NCBI GenBank assembly: GCA_964441285.1
Contig: CAYTUK010000007.1
Coordinates: 1-64,000 of the forward strand
Length of the DNA stretch: 64,000 nucleotides
Direction of reading: 5' to 3'
Source: S010-25 sp964441285
GTDB lineage: Bacteria; Pseudomonadota; Gammaproteobacteria; SZUA-229
The position numbers were made by a program, and so were the translations under genes. Shown here in pieces: positions 8,023 to 16,702 of this stretch (position 1 is its first letter; each line of letters begins with the position of its first letter). A model generated the notes under the pieces. That model had not been told where the DNA came from. It did not search any database and saw nothing but the letters and a program-made list of their open reading frames with translations.

Positions 8023-9312
8023 ATGCTAGATAAAGAACGTGCAGAAACCGGGCAGCGAGCCATCCTGGTTCACATGGATTTTTATGCCGAATCCCAGCGT
8101 GAAAATCTGCCTGAATTTCGTGAACTGGTAGCATCCTCCGGTGCTCAGGTTCTGGCGGTTATTACCAGTGCTCGTCAGCGCCCGGATCCAAAATATTTTA
8201 TCGGTAGTGGTAAGGCGAGAGAAATTCATGACCTGGTAAAACAGCATGGTGCCGACCTGGTACTGTTTAACCATGCATTACAGGCTTCTCAAGAGCGCAA
8301 TCTGGAACAGTTAATAGAATGTCGAGTATTTGATCGAACCGAGTTAATACTGGATATTTTTGCACAGCGTGCACGCACCTTCGAAGGTAAATTGCAGGTC
8401 GAGCTCGCTCAGCTAAAACATTTATCCACGCGCCTGGTTCGTGGCTGGACGCACCTTGAGCGTCAGAAAGGCGGCATTGGTTTGCGTGGACCTGGCGAAA
8501 CTCAGTTGGAAACAGACCGTCGTTTGCTGGGAGCGCGTATCAGGCAAATTAATAAGCGCCTGGATAAGGTACGTAAGCAACGCCAGCAGGGGCGGCAGTC
8601 ACGCCTGAAGGCGGAAGTACCAACTATCTCACTGGTGGGTTACACCAATGCCGGTAAATCCAGCCTGTTCAACCGTCTGACCGACGACAATGTTTATGTG
8701 CAGGATCAGTTATTTGCCACTCTGGATCCGACGCTTCGGCGACTACAGATAAGCAAGGAGCTGGCGGTGATTTTCGCAGATACAGTCGGTTTTATCCGGC
8801 ATTTACCGCATGACCTGATTGAGGCCTTCCGTTCTACTTTACAGGAAACTGCCGATGCACAGCTACTATTTCATGTTATTGATTCGGCAGATGAAAATCG
8901 CCTGGCGAATATCACTGAGGTTGACTCTGTATTAAAACAAATTCGGGCAGATGGGGTGCCGTGTATCCAGATAATGAATAAAATTGATCAGGTTGTTGGT
9001 CTACAGCCCCGAATTGACCGTGAAAATGATGGCGGCGTAAAACGTATCTGGTTATCAGCTCGGACAGGCGAGGGGCTGGATTTATTAAAGCAGGTCTTGA
9101 TTGACCGTTTTTGTGAACAGAAAATTGAAGCTGAACTGTGTTTGCAGCCGGAGCAGGTACGTATTCGTGCCCGGTTGTTTGAATTGGGTGCAGTGCAGCG
9201 GGAAGAAATTGATGAAAAAGGTTGCTTTCATTTGAATATTAGCATTCGCCAGCGCGATCTGAAGGTTTTCGATAAGCAGGAACAGATATCGTTAGAATCA
9301 TTGCTAGCGTGA
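8023..9312 (+). CDS. hflX: Ribosome-associated GTPase HflX
   Basis: HflX is a GTPase that binds the large ribosomal subunit and rescues or splits stalled ribosomes. The 429-residue protein has the N-terminal HflX domain with PKYFIGSGKAREI and FDRTELILDIFAQRA, the glycine-rich linker KGGIGLRGPGETQLETDRR, then the GTPase domain with G1 GYTNAGKSS (about 206-214), G3 DTVGFI, and G4 NKID. The ATG at 8023 is preceded by AGG about 11 bp upstream. It is separated from hflK by a structured repeat. Confidence 0.97.
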   Translation: MLDKERAETGQRAILVHMDFYAESQRENLPEFRELVASSGAQVLAVITSARQRPDPKYFIGSGKAREIHDLVKQHGADLVLFNHALQASQERNLEQLIECRVFDRTELILDIFAQRARTFEGKLQVELAQLKHLSTRLVRGWTHLERQKGGIGLRGPGETQLETDRRLLGARIRQINKRLDKVRKQRQQGRQSRLKAEVPTISLVGYTNAGKSSLFNRLTDDNVYVQDQLFATLDPTLRRLQISKELAVIFADTVGFIRHLPHDLIEAFRSTLQETADAQLLFHVIDSADENRLANITEVDSVLKQIRADGVPCIQIMNKIDQVVGLQPRIDRENDGGVKRIWLSARTGEGLDLLKQVLIDRFCEQKIEAELCLQPEQVRIRARLFELGAVQREEIDEKGCFHLNISIRQRDLKVFDKQEQISLESLLA

Positions 9313-9321
9313 AGTACATAA

Positions 9322-9454
9322 TTACTGCAACGAATGCAAAGGCGACCCATGGTTAAAGGCACGCGGTGAATACATCCCTGTCGACTCGACACCCGTAATC
9401 CCTGCGGCTGACGGTCTTGAACAATAAGTATCCTTTTTATCTGTACTGTTAGTA
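9322..9454 (-). repeat. Structured repeat, copy C (133 bp)
   Basis: Reverse orientation: starts TTACTGCAACGAATGCAAAGG and ends CTTTTTATCTGTACTGTTAGTA. The core, read on the minus strand, has GTTCAAGACCGTCAGCCGCAGGG and a perfect TGTCG-AGT-CGACA hairpin. The first hairpin is disturbed by an extra A. It occupies much of the 325-bp gap between hflX and hflK; the rest of the gap shows no gene. Confidence 0.87.
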
Positions 9455-9637
9455 CCCTGATCTCACTTGTATCAGTGATAAACCGAGCCATTGTAATGTC
9501 TGAGGTAAACTTTTTTTCGATAGCTTGCGTTTTTCGTTAAAAATAATATTTTATTGATAAGATATTCAGGTAGAATGGCGCGTTTGTGCGGTGGGCTTCT
9601 GTCACCGTAAATTTCATATATGAATCTGGAGAAACAC

Positions 9638-10810
9638 ATGGCCTGGAATGAACCCGGCGGTAGTGGTGATAAAGATCCTTGGGGTGGTAACCGTGGTGGA
9701 AATCAGGGCCCGCCGGATCTTGATGAGCTATTTAAAAGCCTGCAAAAAAAGTTTGGTGCACTGTTTGGTAGCAAAAGTGGTAAGAGCAGTGGTGGTGGTT
9801 CTGGATCTGGATCCGCCTTTAGCGGTACTGTAGGCATTGGCATTGTGGTGTTAATCCTGTTGTTATTTTGGGGTGCGACCGGTTTTTATAAAGTTCAGCA
9901 GGCTGAACGTGGTGTGGTGTTGCGGCTTGGTAAATATACCGAGACAACTCAGACCGGATTGCACTGGCATTTGCCTGCGCCAATTGAGAAAGTAATCCTT
10001 GTTGACGTCAATGAGGTGCATACTGTACCGCTACGTGCAACGATGTTGACGCAGGATGAAAACATTGTCGATATCGAAGGTTCGGTGCAATACCAGATTA
10101 CTAATGCTACCGACTTCCTGTTTAATGACCGCGCACCGGTAAGGGCCCTGGAACAGGCTGCCGAGAGTGCAATACGTCAAAGCATTGGTCGCGCCAAAAT
10201 GGATTATGTCATTACTGATGGCCGCGCTCAGATTGCCATACAGGTCAAAGATATTATTCAGAAAATCATTAATAAATATGGTACAGGCATCACCGTTCTC
10301 AAAATGAATATTCAGCATGCGCGACCACCTGAGGCAGTAAAAGATGCCTTTGATGATGTGACGCAATCGCGTGAAGATATGGAACGTCTGAAAAATGAAG
10401 CAGAAACTTACAGTAACGGTGTTATCCCCAAAGCGCGTGGTGATGCGGCGCGCATTCGTGAAGAAGCTGATGCGTATAAGAGCGAAGTCGTTAACAATGC
10501 TGAAGGCGAAGGCAAACGTTTTACTCAGCTACTCAAAGCGTATAGAAAATCACCGGCGGTAACACGAGAAAGATTATATCTGGACATGATGCAATCAGTA
10601 TTAAGCAAGAGTTCCAAAGTACTGGTTGATGTTTCAGGCAGTAATAATCTCCTTTATTTACCGCTGGATAAATTAATGTCACATCAATCGAGTAAGGTGT
10701 TACCGAGCGATTTGAAAAAGTTACCGAATCAACTGGATTTGTTGAGATCGTCGACGCAACACAATAACCGATTACGTACGAATGATTTACGCAACAGGGG
10801 GAACCGATAA
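9638..10810 (+). CDS. hflK: FtsH protease modulator HflK
   Basis: HflK is an inner-membrane SPFH/prohibitin protein that forms a cage with HflC around the FtsH protease. The 390-residue product has a Gly/Ser-rich N-terminus (MAWNEPGG, QGPPDLDEL), a transmembrane segment at about 60-80 (IGIVVLILLLFWGATGFY) and an SPFH domain starting VQQAERGVVLRLGKY, followed by a charged helical stretch. The ATG at 9638 has CTGGAG just upstream and gives the family N-terminus; an ATG at 9620 would add six residues. Its stop overlaps the hflC start (TAATG). Confidence 0.96.
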   Translation: MAWNEPGGSGDKDPWGGNRGGNQGPPDLDELFKSLQKKFGALFGSKSGKSSGGGSGSGSAFSGTVGIGIVVLILLLFWGATGFYKVQQAERGVVLRLGKYTETTQTGLHWHLPAPIEKVILVDVNEVHTVPLRATMLTQDENIVDIEGSVQYQITNATDFLFNDRAPVRALEQAAESAIRQSIGRAKMDYVITDGRAQIAIQVKDIIQKIINKYGTGITVLKMNIQHARPPEAVKDAFDDVTQSREDMERLKNEAETYSNGVIPKARGDAARIREEADAYKSEVVNNAEGEGKRFTQLLKAYRKSPAVTRERLYLDMMQSVLSKSSKVLVDVSGSNNLLYLPLDKLMSHQSSKVLPSDLKKLPNQLDLLRSSTQHNNRLRTNDLRNRGNR

Positions 10811-11691
10811 TGTTTATGAATATACTTAAATTTGGTTTGCCGGTTGCTGTACTGGTAATCTGGTCGAGTGTTTTCACTGTTGATCAGCGGCAGAAAGCCA
10901 TATTGTTCAAGTTTGGTGAAGTTATTGGTTCAAATTTCAAACCCGGGCTTCATTTTAAAATACCGTTGATTAACAACGTACGTAAGTTTGATAGTCGTAT
11001 TATGACTATTGACCAAAGGCCTGAGCGTTTTCTTACCATGGAGAAAAAAGATCTGATTGTTGATTCTTATGTGAAGTGGCGAATTAAAAATGTGGTGCAG
11101 TACTACATCACTACACAGGGAGATGAAAAACGGGCCGGTCGACTGTTGTATGAGAATATCAACAATGGATTACGTGACGAATTCGGTAAACGCACAGTGC
11201 AGGAAGTGATTTCTGGTGATCGTACCGAGATTATGGGCATTATGACAGCACGGGCTTCAGAAAGAGCAAAAAAACTGGGCATTGAAGTTGTTGATGTGCG
11301 CATCAAGCAAATTGATTTGCCAGCGCGAGTCACTGAATCAGTCTATCAGCGTATGCGTGCTGAGCGTGAGCGTGTAGCGAAAGAATTCCGTTCCAGAGGT
11401 GCCGAAGCAGCAGAGCGTATTCGCGCCGATGCGGACAGGCAAAGCCGAGTTATTCGTGCTGAAGCCAATCGTGACGCAGAGATTACGCGTGGTAAAGGGG
11501 ATGCGACTGCGACGAATATTTATGCCAAAGCTTACAACCAGGATCAGGCTTTTTACAAATTCTATCGCAGCATGACTTCTTATATGAGTAGCTTTTCTAA
11601 TAAGTCCTCTGTGCTTTTATTAAAACCTGATTCTGACTATTTCCGTTACTTTAAGAGTCCATTTGGTCGAAGAGCAAAAGGCAATAAATAG
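10810..11691 (+). CDS. hflC: FtsH protease modulator HflC
   Basis: HflC is the partner of HflK in the HflKC complex that regulates FtsH. The 293-residue protein has an N-terminal membrane anchor (about 4-22) and an SPFH domain with FTVDQRQKAILFKFGEV, LIVDSYVKWRI and RIKQIDLPARV, followed by an Ala/Glu/Arg-rich coiled stretch (about 185-235). Start ATG overlaps the hflK stop, so the two are translationally coupled. An ATG two codons downstream is an alternative. Confidence 0.96.
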   Translation: MFMNILKFGLPVAVLVIWSSVFTVDQRQKAILFKFGEVIGSNFKPGLHFKIPLINNVRKFDSRIMTIDQRPERFLTMEKKDLIVDSYVKWRIKNVVQYYITTQGDEKRAGRLLYENINNGLRDEFGKRTVQEVISGDRTEIMGIMTARASERAKKLGIEVVDVRIKQIDLPARVTESVYQRMRAERERVAKEFRSRGAEAAERIRADADRQSRVIRAEANRDAEITRGKGDATATNIYAKAYNQDQAFYKFYRSMTSYMSSFSNKSSVLLLKPDSDYFRYFKSPFGRRAKGNK

Positions 11692-11696
11692 GTCGT

Positions 11697-11885
11697 ATGA
11701 TGTGGGAACAAATTCTTCCCGCATTGGCGCTGGTACTAATTATCGAAGGGATACTACCTTTTCTGAGTCCTGGAAGCTGGCGTCAGACAATGACGCAGGC
11801 TGCACGCTTACCTGATCAGGTACTGCGTGTTATTGGACTGGTAAGCATGGTTGTCGGTGTTGTTGTGTTATACCTGGTACATTAA
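11697..11885 (+). CDS. DUF2065 (YjeT-like) small membrane protein
   Basis: This 62-residue protein resembles the DUF2065/YjeT family, which almost always follows hflC. It has two hydrophobic segments (about 5-24 and 42-61) around a short loop containing SPGSWRQTMTQAARLPDQVLR, of which the SPxxWR and LPDxxLR elements are family-like. It starts six bases after the hflC stop, so it is in the same operon. Its function is unknown. An ATG one codon later is an equally good start. Confidence 0.85.
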   Translation: MMWEQILPALALVLIIEGILPFLSPGSWRQTMTQAARLPDQVLRVIGLVSMVVGVVVLYLVH

Positions 11886-11929
11886 AGCCCATAAAAAATA
11901 GTCGAATTTTAATTAAAACTCCACTACCT

Positions 11930-13108
11930 ATGAAGAACAGAAATCACTGGATTCTGCCCGAAGGGATAGAAGAAGCCCTGCCCGAAACCGCCGCGCAAAT
12001 GGAAGCTCTGCGCCGCGAGCTACTTGACCTGTATGCGAGCTGGGGATATGAACTGGTGATCCCGCCGTTTATTGATCATATCGAATCACTGCTTACTGGC
12101 ACCGGTCACGACCTGGATTTACAAACATTTAAACTGGTTGACCAGATGAGTGGCCGTACTCTGGGTATACGTGCTGATATGACACCTCAAATTGCACGTA
12201 TTGATGCACATCAGTTAAAGCGTAATGGTCCAACGCGTTTATGTTATATCGGTACGGTTTTGCATACTCGCCCGGAATCAATCGGTGATAGTCGCAGCCC
12301 AATGCAGGTTGGTGTCGAATTATATGGTCACACTGGCGTTGAATCGGAAGTCGAAGTACTGGGTTTAATGTTACAAACTTTTGCAACGGTTGGTGTAGTG
12401 AATGTTCACCTGGATTTGGGCAATGTTGATATATTCCGTGGCCTGGCAAAGCAGGCAGAGTTAACCGCTGAAGTTGAAAGCCAGTTGTTTGAGATGATGC
12501 AACGTAAGGCAGTAACAGAAATCAACGCGTTTTTAACCTCCCTCGAACTTGATGAAACAATTTGTTTAATGTTGCAGAAGTTAGCTGAATTAAATGGCGA
12601 CATAACAGTTTTAAAGCGTGCGCGTGAAATTTTATCTGCTGCTGATAATAGCGTACATCAGGCCATCGACTATCTGGAAAAAACAGCGACATTATTACAG
12701 CAGCGTTTTGGCTCGCTGACACTGCATTTTGATCTGGCCGAACTACAGGGTTACCATTATAAGACGGGTGTTGTATTTGCCGCATTTGTACCGCAGTTCG
12801 GACAGGCAATTGCGCGTGGTGGTCGTTATGATGACATCGGTAAGTTGTTTGGACGTGCGCGCGCAGCAACCGGTTTTAGCACCGACTTAAATGTTTTAAT
12901 TCGGTTATCAGGGAAACGCTTTAAAACTCGGAAAAAAATCTTTGCACCAGCACAGAAAGATAAAAATTTAACTGCAGCGATTGCGATATTGCGTGCGCAG
13001 GGACAAGTTGTGATCGAACAATTAGCAGGGCAAAGTGCGGATGCAGATGCTATGGGATGCAGTAAAAGCCTGGTTTTTATTGATAATCAATGGAGCGTAA
13101 AAGGTTAG
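11930..13108 (+). CDS. hisZ: ATP phosphoribosyltransferase regulatory subunit
   Basis: HisZ is a catalytically inactive paralogue of histidyl-tRNA synthetase that activates short-form HisG, the first enzyme of histidine biosynthesis. The 392-residue protein has class II synthetase-like motifs: DLQTFKLVDQMSGRTLGIRADMTPQIARI, RLCYIGTVL (motif 2-like), and YYKTG-like HYKTG and ARGGRYDDI. It lacks the C-terminal anticodon-binding domain. The short-form hisG it requires must lie outside this window. The true histidyl-tRNA synthetase is separate, at 61743-63062. Position between hflC and purA is the usual one. Confidence 0.95.
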   Translation: MKNRNHWILPEGIEEALPETAAQMEALRRELLDLYASWGYELVIPPFIDHIESLLTGTGHDLDLQTFKLVDQMSGRTLGIRADMTPQIARIDAHQLKRNGPTRLCYIGTVLHTRPESIGDSRSPMQVGVELYGHTGVESEVEVLGLMLQTFATVGVVNVHLDLGNVDIFRGLAKQAELTAEVESQLFEMMQRKAVTEINAFLTSLELDETICLMLQKLAELNGDITVLKRAREILSAADNSVHQAIDYLEKTATLLQQRFGSLTLHFDLAELQGYHYKTGVVFAAFVPQFGQAIARGGRYDDIGKLFGRARAATGFSTDLNVLIRLSGKRFKTRKKIFAPAQKDKNLTAAIAILRAQGQVVIEQLAGQSADADAMGCSKSLVFIDNQWSVKG

Positions 13109-13223
13109 TCACTAATCTTTTTGGTTTCGCTTCATTGACACGCAGGCACATAGGAACACGATGTCAGCTTGCTTTGGGGGCGTGTTTTTTGAATCGTTAT
13201 TTTAATTATTTTCAGGTTTAATT

Positions 13224-14516
13224 ATGTCAAAAAATGTTGTGATACTGGGTAGTCAATGGGGTGATGAAGGCAAAGGTAAAATAGTCGACTTGCTCACTGA
13301 TCGTGCTGCCGCAGTAGTGCGTTTTCAGGGTGGGCATAATGCCGGGCATACACTGGTTATAAACGGTAAAAAAACCGTGCTACATTTAATCCCGTCGGGC
13401 ATATTGCGTGACAATGTAATGTGTCTGATTGGTAATGGTGTAGTGCTATCACCCGAGGCATTATTTAAAGAATTAGCTGAACTGGAAGCGAGTGGTATTC
13501 CTGCCAGTGAGCGTATTCGTATATCAGAAGCCTGCCCGTTGATTCTGCCTTATCATATTGCACTGGATCAGGCGCGTGAAGTGGCGCGTGGCAAAACGGC
13601 CATTGGTACGACTGGTCGGGGTATTGGCCCCTGTTATGAAGATAAAGTTTCACGTCGTGGTATTCGACTGGATGATTTAAAAAACGAAACCGCCTTTAAG
13701 GAAAAACTGGCTGGAGTTATGGAATACCATAATTTCGCCCTGAAAAACTATTTTAAATTTGATGAAGTCGATTACCAGACCGTACTGGATGAAGTCCTTG
13801 GTTATCGTGAAAAACTGTTATCTTTAACCGCCGATATTCCCGGTATGATTGCCGGTTTTCGTAAAGCCGGTAAAAATATTATGTTTGAAGGTGCACAGGG
13901 AACATTGCTGGATATTGACCAGGGCACTTATCCTTTTGTAACTTCCTCTAATACAACGGCGGGTGGTGCCTGTACAGGCAGTGGTATTGGGCCTAAAGAT
14001 CTGGATTATATTCTGGGAATTACCAAAGCCTATACCACACGGGTTGGAGCCGGGCCATTTCCAACGGAATTATTCGACGATGTGGGTAACCATCTGGGTA
14101 CCAAAGGCCATGAGTTTGGCGCTACCACCGGCCGCAGTCGACGTTGTGGCTGGTTCGACGGTGTCGCTCTGCGCCGCGCCGCACAGATAAATAGTCTCAC
14201 CGGTTTATGTATCACCAAACTCGATGTGCTGGATGGTCTGAAAACCATCAAATTGTGTACAAGTTACAATTACCAAAATCAAACACTGGACATGCCACCA
14301 TTAGGTGCTGATGCGATTGAGCAATGCAAGCCTGTATATGAAGAAATGCCGGGCTGGTCAGAAAGTACCGAAGGTATTCGTGATGTGAGCGCTCTGCCGG
14401 AAAGAGCGCAGAATTATTTAAAGCGCATGGAAGACATCGTTGGGGTGCCTGTTGTGATTGTGTCGACCGGTCCCGAACGTGATGAAACAATTATTCTAAA
14501 TAATCCCTTTGATTAA
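13224..14516 (+). CDS. purA: Adenylosuccinate synthetase
   Basis: PurA joins IMP and aspartate with GTP hydrolysis, the first committed step to AMP. The 430-residue protein has the P-loop GSQWGDEGKGKIVD at about 9-22, GGHNAGHT, TTGRGIGPCYEDK, GAQGTLLDIDQGTYPFVTSS and TTGRSRRCGW. The length is normal for the family. The rnr gene, often downstream in gammaproteobacteria, is absent; the following gap holds a structured repeat. The next pathway enzyme, PurB, is also in this window. Confidence 0.98.
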   Translation: MSKNVVILGSQWGDEGKGKIVDLLTDRAAAVVRFQGGHNAGHTLVINGKKTVLHLIPSGILRDNVMCLIGNGVVLSPEALFKELAELEASGIPASERIRISEACPLILPYHIALDQAREVARGKTAIGTTGRGIGPCYEDKVSRRGIRLDDLKNETAFKEKLAGVMEYHNFALKNYFKFDEVDYQTVLDEVLGYREKLLSLTADIPGMIAGFRKAGKNIMFEGAQGTLLDIDQGTYPFVTSSNTTAGGACTGSGIGPKDLDYILGITKAYTTRVGAGPFPTELFDDVGNHLGTKGHEFGATTGRSRRCGWFDGVALRRAAQINSLTGLCITKLDVLDGLKTIKLCTSYNYQNQTLDMPPLGADAIEQCKPVYEEMPGWSESTEGIRDVSALPERAQNYLKRMEDIVGVPVVIVSTGPERDETIILNNPFD

Positions 14517-14549
14517 TATGGAAATATTGAAGGCTGATTTTTGGAGTTA

Positions 14550-14682
14550 TTACTGAAGCAGATGAAAAGGATACTTATTGTTCAAGACACGCTGTCAATA
14601 CCTTCATGTAAGCTCGACACCCGCATCCCTGCGGCTGACGGTCTTGAACAATAAGTATCCTTTTTATCTATCCTGTTAGTAA
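14550..14682 (-). repeat. Structured repeat, copy D (133 bp)
   Basis: Reverse orientation. It starts TTACTGAAGCAGATGAAAAGG and ends TATCCTGTTAGTAA. Its inner arms, GATACTTATTGTTCAAGAC and GTCTTGAACAATAAGTATC, form a perfect 19-bp stem immediately followed by CTTTTTATC. The core keeps the CCGCA-GGGA-TGCGG hairpin. Strong stems followed by T-runs on both strands could act as a bidirectional terminator after purA (inference). The rest of the 323-bp gap to 14839 shows no gene. Confidence 0.9.
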
Positions 14683-14839
14683 CTGGTTAGCTTCTTTAGT
14701 TCAGAATGTGCTTGTGGTGCGCAGATTCATCAGCCGCTGGAACTTTTATGATATGCCACAGTCAGAGAGAAATCTCTGGTCTGAGAAAAAGTTTTGAAAA
14801 AATATTTATTAGCTATTTAAGATACTTATTTAAGATACT

Positions 14840-15283
14840 ATGGGCAGTAAATTTTACAGATTATTACGTTGGTTTCTTATCGTCATATTGGCGGTAATGC
14901 CGTTGCGTGCTGCATTAGCCAGTAGCTCTTTCTGTCATATGTCCAAAGATAAAATAAATAGCAGTAAAATGGCCCATAGTTTGACAGGTAAACTTAGACC
15001 ACACCATGCGCCTGTTTATGATGCAAAACGGGCGTTGATGCCATCAGCGCATACTATGGGGAAAATGGCCAACACGACCACAAAAGCGCATCAATGTTGC
15101 TGCTGTGATGGTGACGACTGCAATCTAAGTCAGTGTAATATGGGATTTCATTTAACCTTATTATTTCAAACCATAGCTTTTACCCCGTTTTTTGTTGCTA
15201 GCAGCCAATCTGAAGCTACCAATCCTCCCCCTGTTTCTAGAGAAATACACCCCCCTTTCAGGCCACCACTTAAACTTGCGTAA
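14840..15283 (+). CDS. Small secreted Cys/His-rich protein at the head of a copper-efflux cluster
   Basis: I do not recognise this 147-residue protein as a named family. It has an N-terminal signal-like segment (about 10-27, WFLIVILAVMPLRAALA) and a region rich in His and Met (PHHAP, HTMGKMAN). A dense Cys/acidic motif HQCCCCDGDDCNLSQC spans about 92-107, and the tail is proline-rich (HPPFRPPLKLA). Short proteins with such a Pro-rich tail often precede efflux genes (recalled pattern). The position 112 bp upstream of the TolC-CusB-CusA genes and the four consecutive cysteines suggest periplasmic metal binding. This is inference. The start ATG at 14840 has no strong ribosome site. Confidence 0.65.
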   Translation: MGSKFYRLLRWFLIVILAVMPLRAALASSSFCHMSKDKINSSKMAHSLTGKLRPHHAPVYDAKRALMPSAHTMGKMANTTTKAHQCCCCDGDDCNLSQCNMGFHLTLLFQTIAFTPFFVASSQSEATNPPPVSREIHPPFRPPLKLA

Positions 15284-15394
15284 TTAAATTCAGGCGTATA
15301 TTTTTTTACAAATATAAGTCTGGAGTTGAATAGTCACATCCAGTTGTGTTTATACAGTGGTGTTGATTCGTTGTTTTAATTACGGAGGTTGATT

Positions 15395-16702
15395 GTGCAT
15401 CAATCACATAATTCTATTAGAAATACACTAAATCAGTTTATTTCAATGATTGTTTTTACCAGGGCTGTTGTTATTATCACAACTCTGACAGGACTTCTGG
15501 TCTCATTTAATGCCAATAGCTTGACTTTACAGCAAGCCGAGCAACGAGCGTTGAGTAGTGATCCAGTGGTCAAAAGCTACCAGGCATCATCACGCGCTTT
15601 CAGCGAGAAATCGATAGCCGATGACACTTTGCCCGACCCTAAATTACGTCTTGGTATGTTTAATCTTCCGGTTAATACCTTGAGTACCACGCAGCAACCA
15701 ACAACGCAGTTACGTGTCGGTCTGCAACAGGCATTTCCCAAAGGTGACAGTCTTAAATATAAACAACAGCAATCACGTTGGTTGTCGCGGGCATCACTGG
15801 CACGTGCTGATGATGAGAATTTGAGAATAACGCGTGATTTGCGCGATACCTTTTTAAATTTGTATTACGAAATTGCTGCGGTAAAAATCATTAAAGACAG
15901 TCGCGTCTTATTTAAAGATCTGGTGAAAATCACCGAAGCACATTATGCCATTGGCAGGGTCAATCAGCAGGATGTATTACGTGCCGATCTTGAACTGTCT
16001 CGACTGGATGATCGCATTGCTCAGGCGCGTGGTGAAGAGAATGAATACCGTGCAGTGTTAGCGCAATGGATTGGTGATATGGCGTATCAGCCCATTAGTA
16101 AAAAATTTCCCCAATTACCAAAATTACCGGACACGTCTGATATCAATAAAATTCTGACCAGGCATCCTGCAGTGGAAATGGATGCCTTCAAAGTGAAGGC
16201 GGATAACAGTCTGGTTGACCTTGCAAGACAGGATTATAAACCTGGAATAAATGCTTTCGTTGAATATCGCAAGCGTTTTGGTAACAACCCCAATGGTAGC
16301 AGTCGCCCTGATATGGTAGCAGCAATGGTGACATTGGATATTCCATTGTTTACAAAAAACAGACAGGATAAAAATGTTGCTGCCAGTATTGAAAAAACAG
16401 ATGCAGCACAATATAAGCTGGATGATAAATTGCGCGATATGAAGCGGCGGCTGGAAAAAAATCTGGCTGCGTATAAACGGCTGAATGCACGGCATAAAAT
16501 TTATGCAGATAGTTTATTACAGTCGGCAAAAAACAATGCCGAAGCATCATTAAACGCCTATCAAAGCGGGGTTACTGAATTTACGACCTTAATGCGTTCA
16601 AGAATTACCGAACTGGATGTGAAACTGGCAGATATGCGCGTCAGTGTTGATCGTGCCCGTGCCAAAGCGCGTCTATTATATATTACCGGAGTTTCAAAAT
16701 GA
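15395..16702 (+). CDS. TolC-family outer-membrane efflux protein (CusC-like)
   Basis: Outer-membrane channel component of a tripartite heavy-metal efflux pump. The 435-residue protein has a signal-like segment (about 23-43), then the TolC/OEP fold with SLTLQQAEQRAL, PDPKLRLGMFNLP, LRVGLQQAFPKG and long helical stretches. The second repeat ends with NAYQSGVTEFTTLMRSRITEL, typical of the family. A GTG at 15395 lies six bases after a strong GGAGG at 15384-15388 and is the best start; the TTG at 15389 is too close. It overlaps cusB by four bases (ATGA), so it is part of one operon with cusB and cusA. Confidence 0.92.
   Translation: MHQSHNSIRNTLNQFISMIVFTRAVVIITTLTGLLVSFNANSLTLQQAEQRALSSDPVVKSYQASSRAFSEKSIADDTLPDPKLRLGMFNLPVNTLSTTQQPTTQLRVGLQQAFPKGDSLKYKQQQSRWLSRASLARADDENLRITRDLRDTFLNLYYEIAAVKIIKDSRVLFKDLVKITEAHYAIGRVNQQDVLRADLELSRLDDRIAQARGEENEYRAVLAQWIGDMAYQPISKKFPQLPKLPDTSDINKILTRHPAVEMDAFKVKADNSLVDLARQDYKPGINAFVEYRKRFGNNPNGSSRPDMVAAMVTLDIPLFTKNRQDKNVAASIEKTDAAQYKLDDKLRDMKRRLEKNLAAYKRLNARHKIYADSLLQSAKNNAEASLNAYQSGVTEFTTLMRSRITELDVKLADMRVSVDRARAKARLLYITGVSK

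Noticed and set aside
14706..14897. Frame of 63 codons upstream of the Cys-rich protein
   Set aside because: No ribosome site, unusual composition, overlaps the better supported secreted gene.
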